Position numbers and translations under genes: made by a program. The notes under the pieces are model-generated. The model saw nothing but the letters and a program-made list of their open reading frames with translations. It was not told where the DNA came from and made no database searches. From Pseudohalocynthiibacter aestuariivivens (GTDB lineage Bacteria > Pseudomonadota > Alphaproteobacteria > Rhodobacterales > Rhodobacteraceae), in NCBI RefSeq assembly GCF_018457175.1, contig NZ_JAGFNU010000002.1:1-64000 (forward strand): a stretch of DNA of 64,000 bases. The letters run 5' to 3'. Positions 46,555 through 55,084 of this stretch are shown in pieces. Every line of letters begins with the position of its first letter. Within the stretch, counting starts at the first letter, position 1.

Positions 46555-47058
46555 ATGTCTGTCACTCGTGATATCTTCCGGTCTTATGTGCGTCCGCGTC
46601 TTGTGGCAGAGCGCCGGATTGAGGGGGATGATGAACCCCTTGCTCTTGGCTACCTCATCAGCGCCTGCATTATTCTGTTTGTTGCGACGCTTCCAGGGTT
46701 GCAACGCAGTGCACATCTGGCTCCGGAGAACGGTAATCTGGCGAGCCTTGCTTATGGGTCCTTTCTGGGTGCGGTCCTCCTTGCGCCAATTGTGCTTTAT
46801 GCGCTGTCTGCGCTTTTGTGGCTGATACTGCGACTTGCAGGAACCGGGCTCTCCGGGGTGCGCGTTCGACTTGCATTATTTTGGGCTCTTCTTGTAACGA
46901 CTCCTCTGATGCTTTTGCGAGGGTTAACAGAGGGTCTTGTCGGGGCTGGTATGCAACTTCAGTTGATGAACCTGATGGCCGGACTTGGGTTTTTGTTCTT
47001 TACAACGGTCGCAATTGGTGTTGCACGCGGACTTGCACCCAGAGACGCCAACCGCTGA
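46555..47058 (+). CDS. YIP1-family-like integral membrane protein
   Basis: Protein of 167 residues with about four hydrophobic segments (about 32-46, 65-90, 104-122, 135-158). A cytoplasmic N terminus, SVTRDIFRSYVRPRLVAERR, precedes them. It resembles bacterial YIP1-domain proteins, whose function is unknown. It lies 10 bases after sufD and before a second protein of similar build, all upstream of sufS on the same strand. A role tied to the suf operon is only inferred from position. Confidence 0.7.
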   Translation: MSVTRDIFRSYVRPRLVAERRIEGDDEPLALGYLISACIILFVATLPGLQRSAHLAPENGNLASLAYGSFLGAVLLAPIVLYALSALLWLILRLAGTGLSGVRVRLALFWALLVTTPLMLLRGLTEGLVGAGMQLQLMNLMAGLGFLFFTTVAIGVARGLAPRDANR

Positions 47059-47104
47059 ATATGATGAGTAACAACAAAGTAAACCAGCACGTAGTGAGAG
47101 CGAC

Positions 47105-47701
47105 ATGACCCCAATTACAACTGAACTGCTGGATTCCCTGCGCCTGTCGCTTAAACGTCCCAAAGACGGGATGCGCCGGGTTTTGTTGCTTGGGCTAAAT
47201 CGGCAAACTCTGTGGTTAGCGCTTGGAATAAGCGTTATCGTTGCGACCTTGCTGAATTACGTACACGAGATGGTGACGCCTGTTGTCACGGATTTGCAAG
47301 GTAACCCACTTGTCCTGCCCAGCCCATTTATTCTTGTTTTCTTTACACTTGTTGTGCGGATTTTAATTGATTTCGTTATCGCGCGTCTCGGAAATGCCTT
47401 TGGTGGCACGGGCAATTTTTTTGATATCCTGCTGGCAGATATCTGGTTGCGCGTTTTTGAAATCGTTCTGATGGTGGCGGGCATTGTCGCCTATTTGATC
47501 AGCCCGGGGGTTGGGCAGATGGTGCTCTATGCGACTTATTTTTATCTGTTCTGGCTGATGCTTAATTTTGTCGCCGAAGCGCATGGCGGAATGTCTCTCG
47601 GAAAAACACTTGGGCTTGTTCTTTTGTCCGCGCTGATCGCCGCGATACCGATCATCGTTATCCTTAACCTGATGGGCGTGAGCCCAGTGATCGGTACGTA
47701 A
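47105..47701 (+). CDS. YIP1-family-like integral membrane protein
   Basis: Protein of 198 residues with five or six hydrophobic segments after a short N-terminal region with SLRLSLKRPKDGMRRVL. The layout (conserved PKDGxRxVL start, then LWLALGISVIVATLL) fits the YIP1 domain. The end MSLGKTLGLVLLSALIAA is also usual. It sits 46 bases after the first YIP1-like gene and two bases before sufS. The two genes are probably distant paralogues inside the suf operon. Confidence 0.75.
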   Translation: MTPITTELLDSLRLSLKRPKDGMRRVLLLGLNRQTLWLALGISVIVATLLNYVHEMVTPVVTDLQGNPLVLPSPFILVFFTLVVRILIDFVIARLGNAFGGTGNFFDILLADIWLRVFEIVLMVAGIVAYLISPGVGQMVLYATYFYLFWLMLNFVAEAHGGMSLGKTLGLVLLSALIAAIPIIVILNLMGVSPVIGT

Positions 47702-47703
47702 AC

Positions 47704-48924
47704 ATGTATGATGTTGCCTCTATTCGCCGTGATTTTCCGATACTGTCACGTCAGGTGAACGGTAAGCCGTTGGTCTATTTAGATAACGGTGCGTCTGCCC
47801 AAAAACCGCAGGTGGTTATTGACGCAATCACACAAAGTTACGCTGAAAACTATTCCAACGTGCATCGCGGGCTGCATTTTCTGTCCAATCTGATGACGGA
47901 ACAATATGAGGCCGTCCGCGGAACCATCGCACGCTTTCTGAATGCGGGTGATGAGCGGGAGATTGTACTGAACTCCGGTACGACCGAGGGGATCAATACC
48001 GTCGCATACGGCTGGGCTATGCCCCGTATGGAAGCGGGTGACGAAATTGTTCTGAGCGTGATGGAGCACCATGCCAACATCGTACCCTGGCATTTTCTGC
48101 GTGAACGTCAGGGTGTGGTGCTGAAGTGGGTCGATGTTGATGCGAACGGTGATCTTGATCCGCAAAAAATTCTGGATGCGATCGGACCAAAGACCAAGCT
48201 GGTTGCTGTGACGCATATGTCAAACGTGCTGGGTACAATTGTTGACGTTAAATCGATTTGCGAAGGTGCGCGGGCAAAAGGCGTGCCGGTTCTAGTTGAC
48301 GGCTCTCAAGCCTCTGTTCATTCACCCGTAAACGTTCAGGATATCGGGTGCGATTTCTATGCGATTACGGGGCATAAACTCTACGGTCCATCAGGGTCAG
48401 GCGCAATCTACATCCGTAAGGAACGAATGGCTGAAATGCGCCCCTTCATGGGAGGCGGTGATATGATCCGCGAGGTCAGCAAGGATGCTGTCAGCTATAA
48501 CGACCCACCGATGATGTTTGAGGCAGGAACACCCGGTATCGTTCAGACAATCGGGTTTGGTGCCGCACTTGAATACATGATGAACCTCGGGATGGAGGAT
48601 GTTGCCGCGCATGAACGCACGCTCCGAGACTATGCGCGTTCGCGCCTTGATGGGCTGAACTGGCTAAGCGTTCAGGGAAAATCCGCAGGCAAAGGCGCAA
48701 TCTTTTCCTTCACGCTGGATGGCACGGCCCACGCTCATGATATTTCAACTGTGCTGGACAAAAAAGGAATCGCTGTGCGGGCAGGGCATCACTGTGCCCA
48801 ACCGCTGATGGAACACCTTGGTGTTCCGGCGACAGCGCGTGCGTCATTCGGTTTGTATAATACCAAGGAAGAAGTCGACGTATTGGTCGACGCGCTGGAA
48901 CTATGCCACGATCTCTTGGGTTGA
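47704..48924 (+). CDS. sufS: cysteine desulfurase SufS
   Basis: Group II PLP desulfurase feeding sulfur to SufBCD, usually through SufE or SufU. The 406 residues match. YDVASIRRDFPILSRQVNGK is the usual start; the PLP lysine is in AITGHKLYGPSGSGAIY (about 220-236); the active Cys is in RAGHHCAQPLMEHLGV (about 360-375). It is the last gene of the suf run and ends seven bases from the convergent aminotransferase gene. No sufE was found in the window. Confidence 0.97.
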   Translation: MYDVASIRRDFPILSRQVNGKPLVYLDNGASAQKPQVVIDAITQSYAENYSNVHRGLHFLSNLMTEQYEAVRGTIARFLNAGDEREIVLNSGTTEGINTVAYGWAMPRMEAGDEIVLSVMEHHANIVPWHFLRERQGVVLKWVDVDANGDLDPQKILDAIGPKTKLVAVTHMSNVLGTIVDVKSICEGARAKGVPVLVDGSQASVHSPVNVQDIGCDFYAITGHKLYGPSGSGAIYIRKERMAEMRPFMGGGDMIREVSKDAVSYNDPPMMFEAGTPGIVQTIGFGAALEYMMNLGMEDVAAHERTLRDYARSRLDGLNWLSVQGKSAGKGAIFSFTLDGTAHAHDISTVLDKKGIAVRAGHHCAQPLMEHLGVPATARASFGLYNTKEEVDVLVDALELCHDLLG

Positions 48925-48931
48925 ACCGCTC

Positions 48932-50257
48932 CTAGCGAAGCGCACTAAAGGCCCGGTCTAACCCGTTTGCAACCGTGTCGACGTCGTCCATCGACAGGCA
49001 AAGCGGCGGCACCATCCGCAGCACGGATTGATACTGGCCGGATTTTGACAGGATAAGCCCGGATTCGCGGCAGTTTTCAAATACGGCAGCCGTCGTCTCT
49101 GGGTCCGGCTCTTTAGTTTTCCGGTCCTTCACCATTTCAATGGCGAGCATCAGGCCCCGACCGCGCACATCGCCAATCGCCTTGTGCTTGTCTTGCAGGT
49201 CTTTAAGACGTGCCAGCAAGGCGTTCCCGACGTTCTTTGCATTAGGTTGTAGTTTTTCGTCGCGAATTACGGCCAATACGGCCCGGCCAGCGGCACAACA
49301 GGTTGGATTGGCCCCATAGGTGTGGAACATGAATTTTTCAGCCATCGGCGCTGCGATGTGTTTCTGCGTAACAACGGCCCCAAGCGGGAAGCCATTGCCA
49401 ATGCCCTTGGCCATGACCACGATATCGGGGATCACGCCGTCGGCCTCAAAGCCCCACATGTTGTCGCCGGTGCGGCCAAACCCTGATTGCACCTCATCCG
49501 CTATGTACAGGCCGCCAGCGGCCCGCACGCGTTCTGCCGCACCTGACATGTATCCTTTGGGCATTTCGATGATACCGCCATATCCCTGCACGGATTCAAC
49601 GAATATTCCGGCAACACGGCCTGTCGTTGCCGCTCTGATGGTCTGATCGATTTCATCCAGATAAGGATCGGCACCTTTGCCAAAGATGCCCCGGTACTGG
49701 TTTGGTTCAGGCACAAAGGCAACGTTGCCTGACATGCCAGGATGGCGGAAATTTGCGATTCCGGTGATCGACTGTGCACCCGACGTTGGCCCATGATATC
49801 CGGAGCGGAGCGCAAGTAGGTCAAGATTTCCCGTAAAGGTGCGCGCAACTGCCATCGCGAGATCAACTGCTTCGGAACCTGAATTGGTGAAATGCACCAC
49901 CCATTCGATGTTGTCATCTTTTCCTTTTGGCATTGTTGCAGCAAATTCCTCGGCAAAATGAGCGGGAACGGGATGATGAAACATCGTCGTGCAATGAGTC
50001 AGTTCCTGCGCCTGTTCCATCGCAGCCGACACGACGCGTGGATGCGAATGGCCCACCGAAATGCAGACATTCATGCCCAGAAGGTCAGTGTACTTATTTC
50101 CTTCGGCATCCCAAAGGTATTGCATCGACCCTTTCTTAAAGACGATAGGGTCTTTGAAAGGTACAAATTTTTGCTGTGAGGCCGCGTAGTAGGTGTCGCG
50201 CCGGGCCGCCGTTGCTTCGGTTGACCAGTCTATGTTCAGGTGGGTTTCATCGTTCAT
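48932..50257 (-). CDS. class III (omega-type) aminotransferase
   Basis: PLP aminotransferase of 441 residues that usually acts on beta- or omega-amino groups. The PLP phosphate region is HFTNSGSEAVDLAM (about 127-140), then RSGYHGPTSG, the Asp in IADEVQSGFGRTG, and the Lys in VVMAKGIGNGFPLG (about 280). The closest named class appears to be the alanine-glyoxylate aminotransferase 2 / 3-amino-2-methylpropionate aminotransferase group. GGAGAG precedes the ATG. It is the last gene of the MttB-dehydrogenase operon, 18 bases downstream, so it likely transaminates the fully demethylated product. Confidence 0.88.
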   Translation of the reverse strand: MNDETHLNIDWSTEATAARRDTYYAASQQKFVPFKDPIVFKKGSMQYLWDAEGNKYTDLLGMNVCISVGHSHPRVVSAAMEQAQELTHCTTMFHHPVPAHFAEEFAATMPKGKDDNIEWVVHFTNSGSEAVDLAMAVARTFTGNLDLLALRSGYHGPTSGAQSITGIANFRHPGMSGNVAFVPEPNQYRGIFGKGADPYLDEIDQTIRAATTGRVAGIFVESVQGYGGIIEMPKGYMSGAAERVRAAGGLYIADEVQSGFGRTGDNMWGFEADGVIPDIVVMAKGIGNGFPLGAVVTQKHIAAPMAEKFMFHTYGANPTCCAAGRAVLAVIRDEKLQPNAKNVGNALLARLKDLQDKHKAIGDVRGRGLMLAIEMVKDRKTKEPDPETTAAVFENCRESGLILSKSGQYQSVLRMVPPLCLSMDDVDTVANGLDRAFSALR

Positions 50258-50275
50258 CGTGTCTCTCCGAAAGGA

Positions 50276-52687
50276 TCAGGCCCTTAAGCGCAGGTTATCA
50301 GGATCATAGGGTGGCGTCGAAAGAACCGTCGCCTTGCAGGGCTTGCCAAGGATTTCGACGGTCAGATCATCTCGCAATCCTCGGATGCGAAGGTAGGCCA
50401 GCGCCAGAGCCATACCGGTGCGGTGTCCGAAACCACCCGAGGTTATGATGCCAACTGCCTTGCCATTATGAAAAACAGGGTGGGCATAAAACGGATCAAC
50501 CTCTTGGGTTTCTAGCTCCAGCAAGACCATTTCCCATCGGTTGTCGCGTGACATTCGTGCTTTCAACGCCTCGCGCCCGGTAAATTCGTGCCCCTCGGGC
50601 TTCACCAGAAACCCGACACCGGTTTCAACTGGTGTGCGTTCTGTTGTGAGATCAGCCCCCCAGCCGCGATACCCTTTTTCAAGGCGCATGGAGTTGGCAG
50701 CATAAGCCCCGTAAAAGCCAAGCGAATGTTCTTTTCCCGCGGTTTCAATTGCGAGAAAGATATCTCTTAAGTCTGATCTTGCCGCGTGCAATTCCCACCC
50801 CAATTCACCGACATAAGACATGCGCAAGGCTAAAACGGTTTTTCCGGCAATCTGAATGATCTTTGAACTGAGCCATGGAAAACCGTCATCAAGGTTCTGA
50901 TCCGTCAGTTTTGCCAAGGTTGCACGGGATTTTGGCCCCATCAGCCCCAAGACGCCCCGGTCTTCGGTGACATTGCTGACAGCAACATTGAAACCAACCG
51001 CGTGTTCCTTCAGCAAATCCCAGTCCATTTCCTCGGCCGCAGCAGCAGACGTTAGGTAGGCATGGTCATCTGTGAGCATGGCCACTGTGAATTCTGAACG
51101 CGTCCCCCCGGCAGGGGTCAACGCATGTGTCAGCCCGATCCGGCCCGGCTTGGGTGCCGTGTTTGCGCCGACCGTATCGATAAACTCTCGTGTATCCGGG
51201 CCATTGACCTCAAACTTGGAAAAAACAGACAAATCAGCCAGACCAACATGGTTTGTCACGGTATCGATCTCGCGCGCCACATGCTCAAACCAATTCGGTC
51301 GCCTGAAGCTATGGGTCGCCGTGTCACCCGTTTTATCCGAGAACCAATTTGGCCGTTCCCAGCCGTAAGCCGCACCCATCACCGCGCCGCGTTCCAGCAT
51401 TTCATCGTGGATCGGGGACAGGCGTTTGTTTCGGGCGGCAGGGCGTTCTTCATAGGGGTAATGCACGCCGAACTGCAGACCAAAGCATTCAACGGCTTTA
51501 GCGACGCGATAGTCACGGTCCGCCCATTTGCCAAAACGCCGGCTGTCAACGGCGAGCGCGTCCATGGGGGGTGCGCCATGTGTCATCCAATGCGCAAGGA
51601 ACCAACCTGCGCCGCCACCCTCCATAACACCCATGGAAGAGCCGGTTAGCAACCACGCGTTTTGCAACCCATGCGCGGGGCCGATCAGCGGGTTGGCATC
51701 GGGGGTAAAGGTGATTGGGCCATTGACGACAGATTTCACACCGCCATCGCCAAGGGCAGGGATTCGCGCCATCGCCGCCTCAATGATGTGTTCAACCCGA
51801 TCAAAGTCTGGCGGCATCAAATTAGCACCAAAATCTGGCGGGACACCATCAACAGACCATGGCTGTGCTTCGCTCTCATAGGGGCCGAGGATCAGCCCGT
51901 CGCGTTCTTGCCGGACGTACCAGCTTTCTTCGGGATCGCGGATAATAGGAAGTTCCATTTTACCCGCTGCAATGCGGTCTGCCACTTCGGGAACTGTGTC
52001 TGTGACAAGGTATTGGTGCAGCATTGGAACCGAAGGAATGTTCAGTCCCATCATGTGACCAATTTCCCAGCCCCATGTTCCGGCGGCATTCACAATGTGG
52101 CGCACGTTGATCGCGCCCTTCTGGGTCTCAATGCGCCAAACGTCACCCTCACGCCGGATGGACAGCACGGGGTTGTAGCGCTGTATTGCGCCACCGTTTT
52201 GCGTCGCTATACGTGCCATCGCGTTGGTAGCAAGCGTTGGGTCCACATGGCCGTCGTCAGGTTCGTATATCCCGCCAAGCAGACCGTCGAGATTGGCAAG
52301 TGGATGCAACTCTGCGATCCGCCCGGGTGTCAGAATTTCCAGTTCATACCTTGTAAACTTCGACAGCCCTGCGACATGTGCAAATTCATCCATTCGGTCC
52401 GGGTTTCGGGTAATTCTCATAGCACCAGACGGGTGAAACCCAACGTCCTGTCCGGTTTCCTGGGGCAGCGTATCACGGTAGAGCCTTACAGATGTTGCAC
52501 GCAATTCCTGAATTGTTGCGTTGTGCGCGAAATGAGTGCAAAGCCCCGCTGCGTGCCAGGTGGAGCCATGGGTGAGATCGTTCTTTTCCACAAGTACGAC
52601 ATCTTTCCAGCCCGCTTTGGTCAGGTGATACATGAGCGAAACACCCATCACGCCACCGCCAATAATCAAAACCTGTGCGTTAGTCAT
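50276..52687 (-). CDS. FAD-GcvT demethylating dehydrogenase (DMGDH/sarcosine dehydrogenase family), copy 2
   Basis: Flavoenzyme of 803 residues that oxidises an N-methyl group and passes the carbon to tetrahydrofolate. The N-terminal DAO domain begins VLIIGGGVMGVSLMYHL, with HGSTWHAAGL (His near 46) as the likely covalent-FAD site in this family. The C-terminal half (about 430-803) is GcvT-like: GLADLSVFSKFEVNG, YVGELGWELH and the final GCV_T C-domain. It overlaps the previous gene by four bases (ATGA). Compared with copy 1 the His region differs (THFAHN), suggesting a different methylated substrate or step. Confidence 0.88.
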   Translation of the reverse strand: MTNAQVLIIGGGVMGVSLMYHLTKAGWKDVVLVEKNDLTHGSTWHAAGLCTHFAHNATIQELRATSVRLYRDTLPQETGQDVGFHPSGAMRITRNPDRMDEFAHVAGLSKFTRYELEILTPGRIAELHPLANLDGLLGGIYEPDDGHVDPTLATNAMARIATQNGGAIQRYNPVLSIRREGDVWRIETQKGAINVRHIVNAAGTWGWEIGHMMGLNIPSVPMLHQYLVTDTVPEVADRIAAGKMELPIIRDPEESWYVRQERDGLILGPYESEAQPWSVDGVPPDFGANLMPPDFDRVEHIIEAAMARIPALGDGGVKSVVNGPITFTPDANPLIGPAHGLQNAWLLTGSSMGVMEGGGAGWFLAHWMTHGAPPMDALAVDSRRFGKWADRDYRVAKAVECFGLQFGVHYPYEERPAARNKRLSPIHDEMLERGAVMGAAYGWERPNWFSDKTGDTATHSFRRPNWFEHVAREIDTVTNHVGLADLSVFSKFEVNGPDTREFIDTVGANTAPKPGRIGLTHALTPAGGTRSEFTVAMLTDDHAYLTSAAAAEEMDWDLLKEHAVGFNVAVSNVTEDRGVLGLMGPKSRATLAKLTDQNLDDGFPWLSSKIIQIAGKTVLALRMSYVGELGWELHAARSDLRDIFLAIETAGKEHSLGFYGAYAANSMRLEKGYRGWGADLTTERTPVETGVGFLVKPEGHEFTGREALKARMSRDNRWEMVLLELETQEVDPFYAHPVFHNGKAVGIITSGGFGHRTGMALALAYLRIRGLRDDLTVEILGKPCKATVLSTPPYDPDNLRLRA

Positions 52688-55083
52688 GCGCGCATCCTTT
52701 CGCCCGATGGATCATAGGGCGGTTTAAGAAGTGCTTTGGCGGGATAGTGTTTTCCTGCCACCTCAATCGTGAACTGACGACGACATGTTGCGGAGAGGGG
52801 TTCACCAGCTTTTGTTTCGATCAGCCCGAACGCAAGGTTAAGCCCGGTTCGTGTCCCAATCGCGCCCGAGGTTGTCAGCCCCACGACGCGGCCATTTTCC
52901 CATATGGGTTCATCATGCAGGAGCAACGGCGAACCTTTGACGTGCAGCAGAACCAGCTTTTTTGTCAAGCCCTGCGCCTTTTGAGCCTCAAGAACGTCCT
53001 TACCCAAAAATGCCTTCGTCCAGTCAATCGTAAAGCCAAGCCCGGCTTCAAGCGGGCTAATCTCTGGCCCAAGATCATGGCCCCAATGTTTGAACCCCTT
53101 TTCAATGCGGCAGGCATCCAGGGCATAGTGCCCCATTGGCTGGGCCCCGTCGCGGATCAGCGCGTCGAAAACCGTGCCTGCATTTGGCACGGGAATGCCA
53201 AGCTCCCAACCAAGTTCACCCAGAAAACTGATGCGTGTTGCGCGGCAGGGAATGCCGGAAAGCGTGACAGCGCGTGCAGTGGAGAACGGGAAGTTATTCC
53301 AATCATCAGGTGATTGGTTTTGCAGAAGTTGCCGCGACCCGGCACCCATGACGCCAAGGACAACTTCCTGCTCAGTTCTGTCGTTGATTGTTACCTCATA
53401 CCCGTTTGCGGCGCGGCGCAAGTAAGCCATGTCTTTGCTGCGGGTTGCAGCCCCCGAGGTGATACGGAACAAATCTTTAGCAAGCCGGGTTATTGTGACA
53501 TCACCTTCAATACCGCCTTTCGCGTTCATCAGCGGGGTGTAGATGGCGCGACCAACCGAGACATCTATTTGCCCTGCTGCAATCCAGTTCAAGAACGCCA
53601 CAGCGTCTTTGCCGCTTACGTCGAATTTACCAAAGGGCGACAGATCCAGCAGCGCAGTCCCGTGGCGTAACACCGGCGCTTCGCGTTCTAAGATCTTCTG
53701 CCAAGGTTGCGCGCCGACGGAGTACGGGAGGTTTCGTTCGGTTTCATCTTTCGCGTACCAAAGCCCGCGTTCCCAACCAGCCGTCAGCCCAAAGACAGCA
53801 CCCGCTTTGGCCCAGTGGTCATGCAGAGCAGATTTGCGCAGGCCGCGTCCGGCTTTGGGTTGTTTATAGGGCCAGTGCAGTTTGAACAGGTCTGAAACCG
53901 CCTCTTTCATCCTGTCCTTCATGTGTGAAGGCTGCGATGTTTTGGGGTCAACGCGTGCGATATCGACCTCCCACAACTCCATGGGTGCGGTTTTGTCGAC
54001 CATCCAGTCCGCGAGTACCCGGCCAATGCCCGCTGAGGACATGATGCCAACCGAATTCATTCCCGCAGCGACGAACAGCCCGTCGATTTCTGGCGTTTCT
54101 CCGATTAAGGGTCGCGTGTCGGCGGTAAAGCTTTCCGGGCCGTTCATGAAATGCTGAATGCCGGTAGTTTCCAGCGCGGGAACCAAGGCAAGGGCCGCCT
54201 CCATGAAAGGGGTAAACTGATCCCAGTCCTCTGCCATCTCAAGAAACGGGCGGTTGCCCTCGGGGCCATAGGCGTCCCAGCACTTTGCGTTTGGCTCAAA
54301 CCCACCGATGACAAGCTTGCCTGCGTCGCCCTTGATGTAGATGCCTGTATCAAGATCACGTAGTACTGGAAAAGGTTGAGCAAGGTCGGGCATCGGTTCT
54401 GTCACAACATACATATGCTCGACCGCTTGCAGGGGCAGGGCGACACCAGCGGCATCCGCCAGTTTTTTTGACCATGCGCCTGCACAAAGCGCGACTTGGT
54501 CGGCCTCTATGATTCCGCCATCAGCGAGCCGCACGCCTTTTACCTGCGCGCCGTTGCAAACAAGCGCGGCCACTTCGGTGTTTTCGCGAATTTCCACGCC
54601 CATTGTTTTCGCAGCGCGCGCATAGGCCATGCACAGGTCAACCGGGTTCACGCTTGCGTCTTCGGCCACCGACATGCCGCCGATCAGGCCAGTGGTTTTT
54701 ATGTCGGGCAGGGCGCTCGCAACGTCATTGGGGGTAATGATTTTCGGATGCAGCCCAAAAAGACGGCCCAATGCCGCAATCCTATGCAACTCATCCATGC
54801 GTTCTGGTACACGGGCCAGCCAATATCCACCGGTTTCGCGGTATCCTGTACTTAGCCCGGTTTCTTCTTCAAGTTTCGGAAACAGCTCGCCTGCATACAT
54901 CGCAAGCTTTGTCATGTTGGGTGTGGCCCGCAATGGGCCAACAATGCCAGCAGCATGCCAGCTAGTGCCGGAGGTTAACTGATTGCGCTCCAGCAAAAGC
55001 ACATCATCTGCCCCCCGCTTGCCCAGATGATAGGCAAGGCTGAGACCAATGGCACCGCCGCCTATGATGATAACCCGCCCCAT
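52684..55083 (-). CDS. FAD-GcvT demethylating dehydrogenase (DMGDH/sarcosine dehydrogenase family), copy 1
   Basis: Flavoenzyme of 799 residues with the same two-part layout: DAO domain (VIIIGGGAIGLSLAYHLGKRG, in pieces near the start; SGTSWHAAGI with the family His), then a GcvT-type folate domain from about 420 (ALLDLSPFGKFDVSG, FLGELGWELG). It starts one base after the MttB-type gene stop and overlaps copy 2 by four bases, so the three are translated as a unit. A probable role is removal of one methyl group from the product of the MttB-type enzyme, giving methylene-tetrahydrofolate. Confidence 0.88.
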   Translation of the reverse strand: MGRVIIIGGGAIGLSLAYHLGKRGADDVLLLERNQLTSGTSWHAAGIVGPLRATPNMTKLAMYAGELFPKLEEETGLSTGYRETGGYWLARVPERMDELHRIAALGRLFGLHPKIITPNDVASALPDIKTTGLIGGMSVAEDASVNPVDLCMAYARAAKTMGVEIRENTEVAALVCNGAQVKGVRLADGGIIEADQVALCAGAWSKKLADAAGVALPLQAVEHMYVVTEPMPDLAQPFPVLRDLDTGIYIKGDAGKLVIGGFEPNAKCWDAYGPEGNRPFLEMAEDWDQFTPFMEAALALVPALETTGIQHFMNGPESFTADTRPLIGETPEIDGLFVAAGMNSVGIMSSAGIGRVLADWMVDKTAPMELWEVDIARVDPKTSQPSHMKDRMKEAVSDLFKLHWPYKQPKAGRGLRKSALHDHWAKAGAVFGLTAGWERGLWYAKDETERNLPYSVGAQPWQKILEREAPVLRHGTALLDLSPFGKFDVSGKDAVAFLNWIAAGQIDVSVGRAIYTPLMNAKGGIEGDVTITRLAKDLFRITSGAATRSKDMAYLRRAANGYEVTINDRTEQEVVLGVMGAGSRQLLQNQSPDDWNNFPFSTARAVTLSGIPCRATRISFLGELGWELGIPVPNAGTVFDALIRDGAQPMGHYALDACRIEKGFKHWGHDLGPEISPLEAGLGFTIDWTKAFLGKDVLEAQKAQGLTKKLVLLHVKGSPLLLHDEPIWENGRVVGLTTSGAIGTRTGLNLAFGLIETKAGEPLSATCRRQFTIEVAGKHYPAKALLKPPYDPSGERMRA

Positions 55084-55084
55084 C

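Noticed and set aside
51662-52717. Long plus-strand open frame (about 350 codons) inside the FAD-GcvT gene
   Set aside because: It is antisense to a clearly conserved flavoenzyme, has no recognisable domain, and follows from the codon pattern of the real gene.
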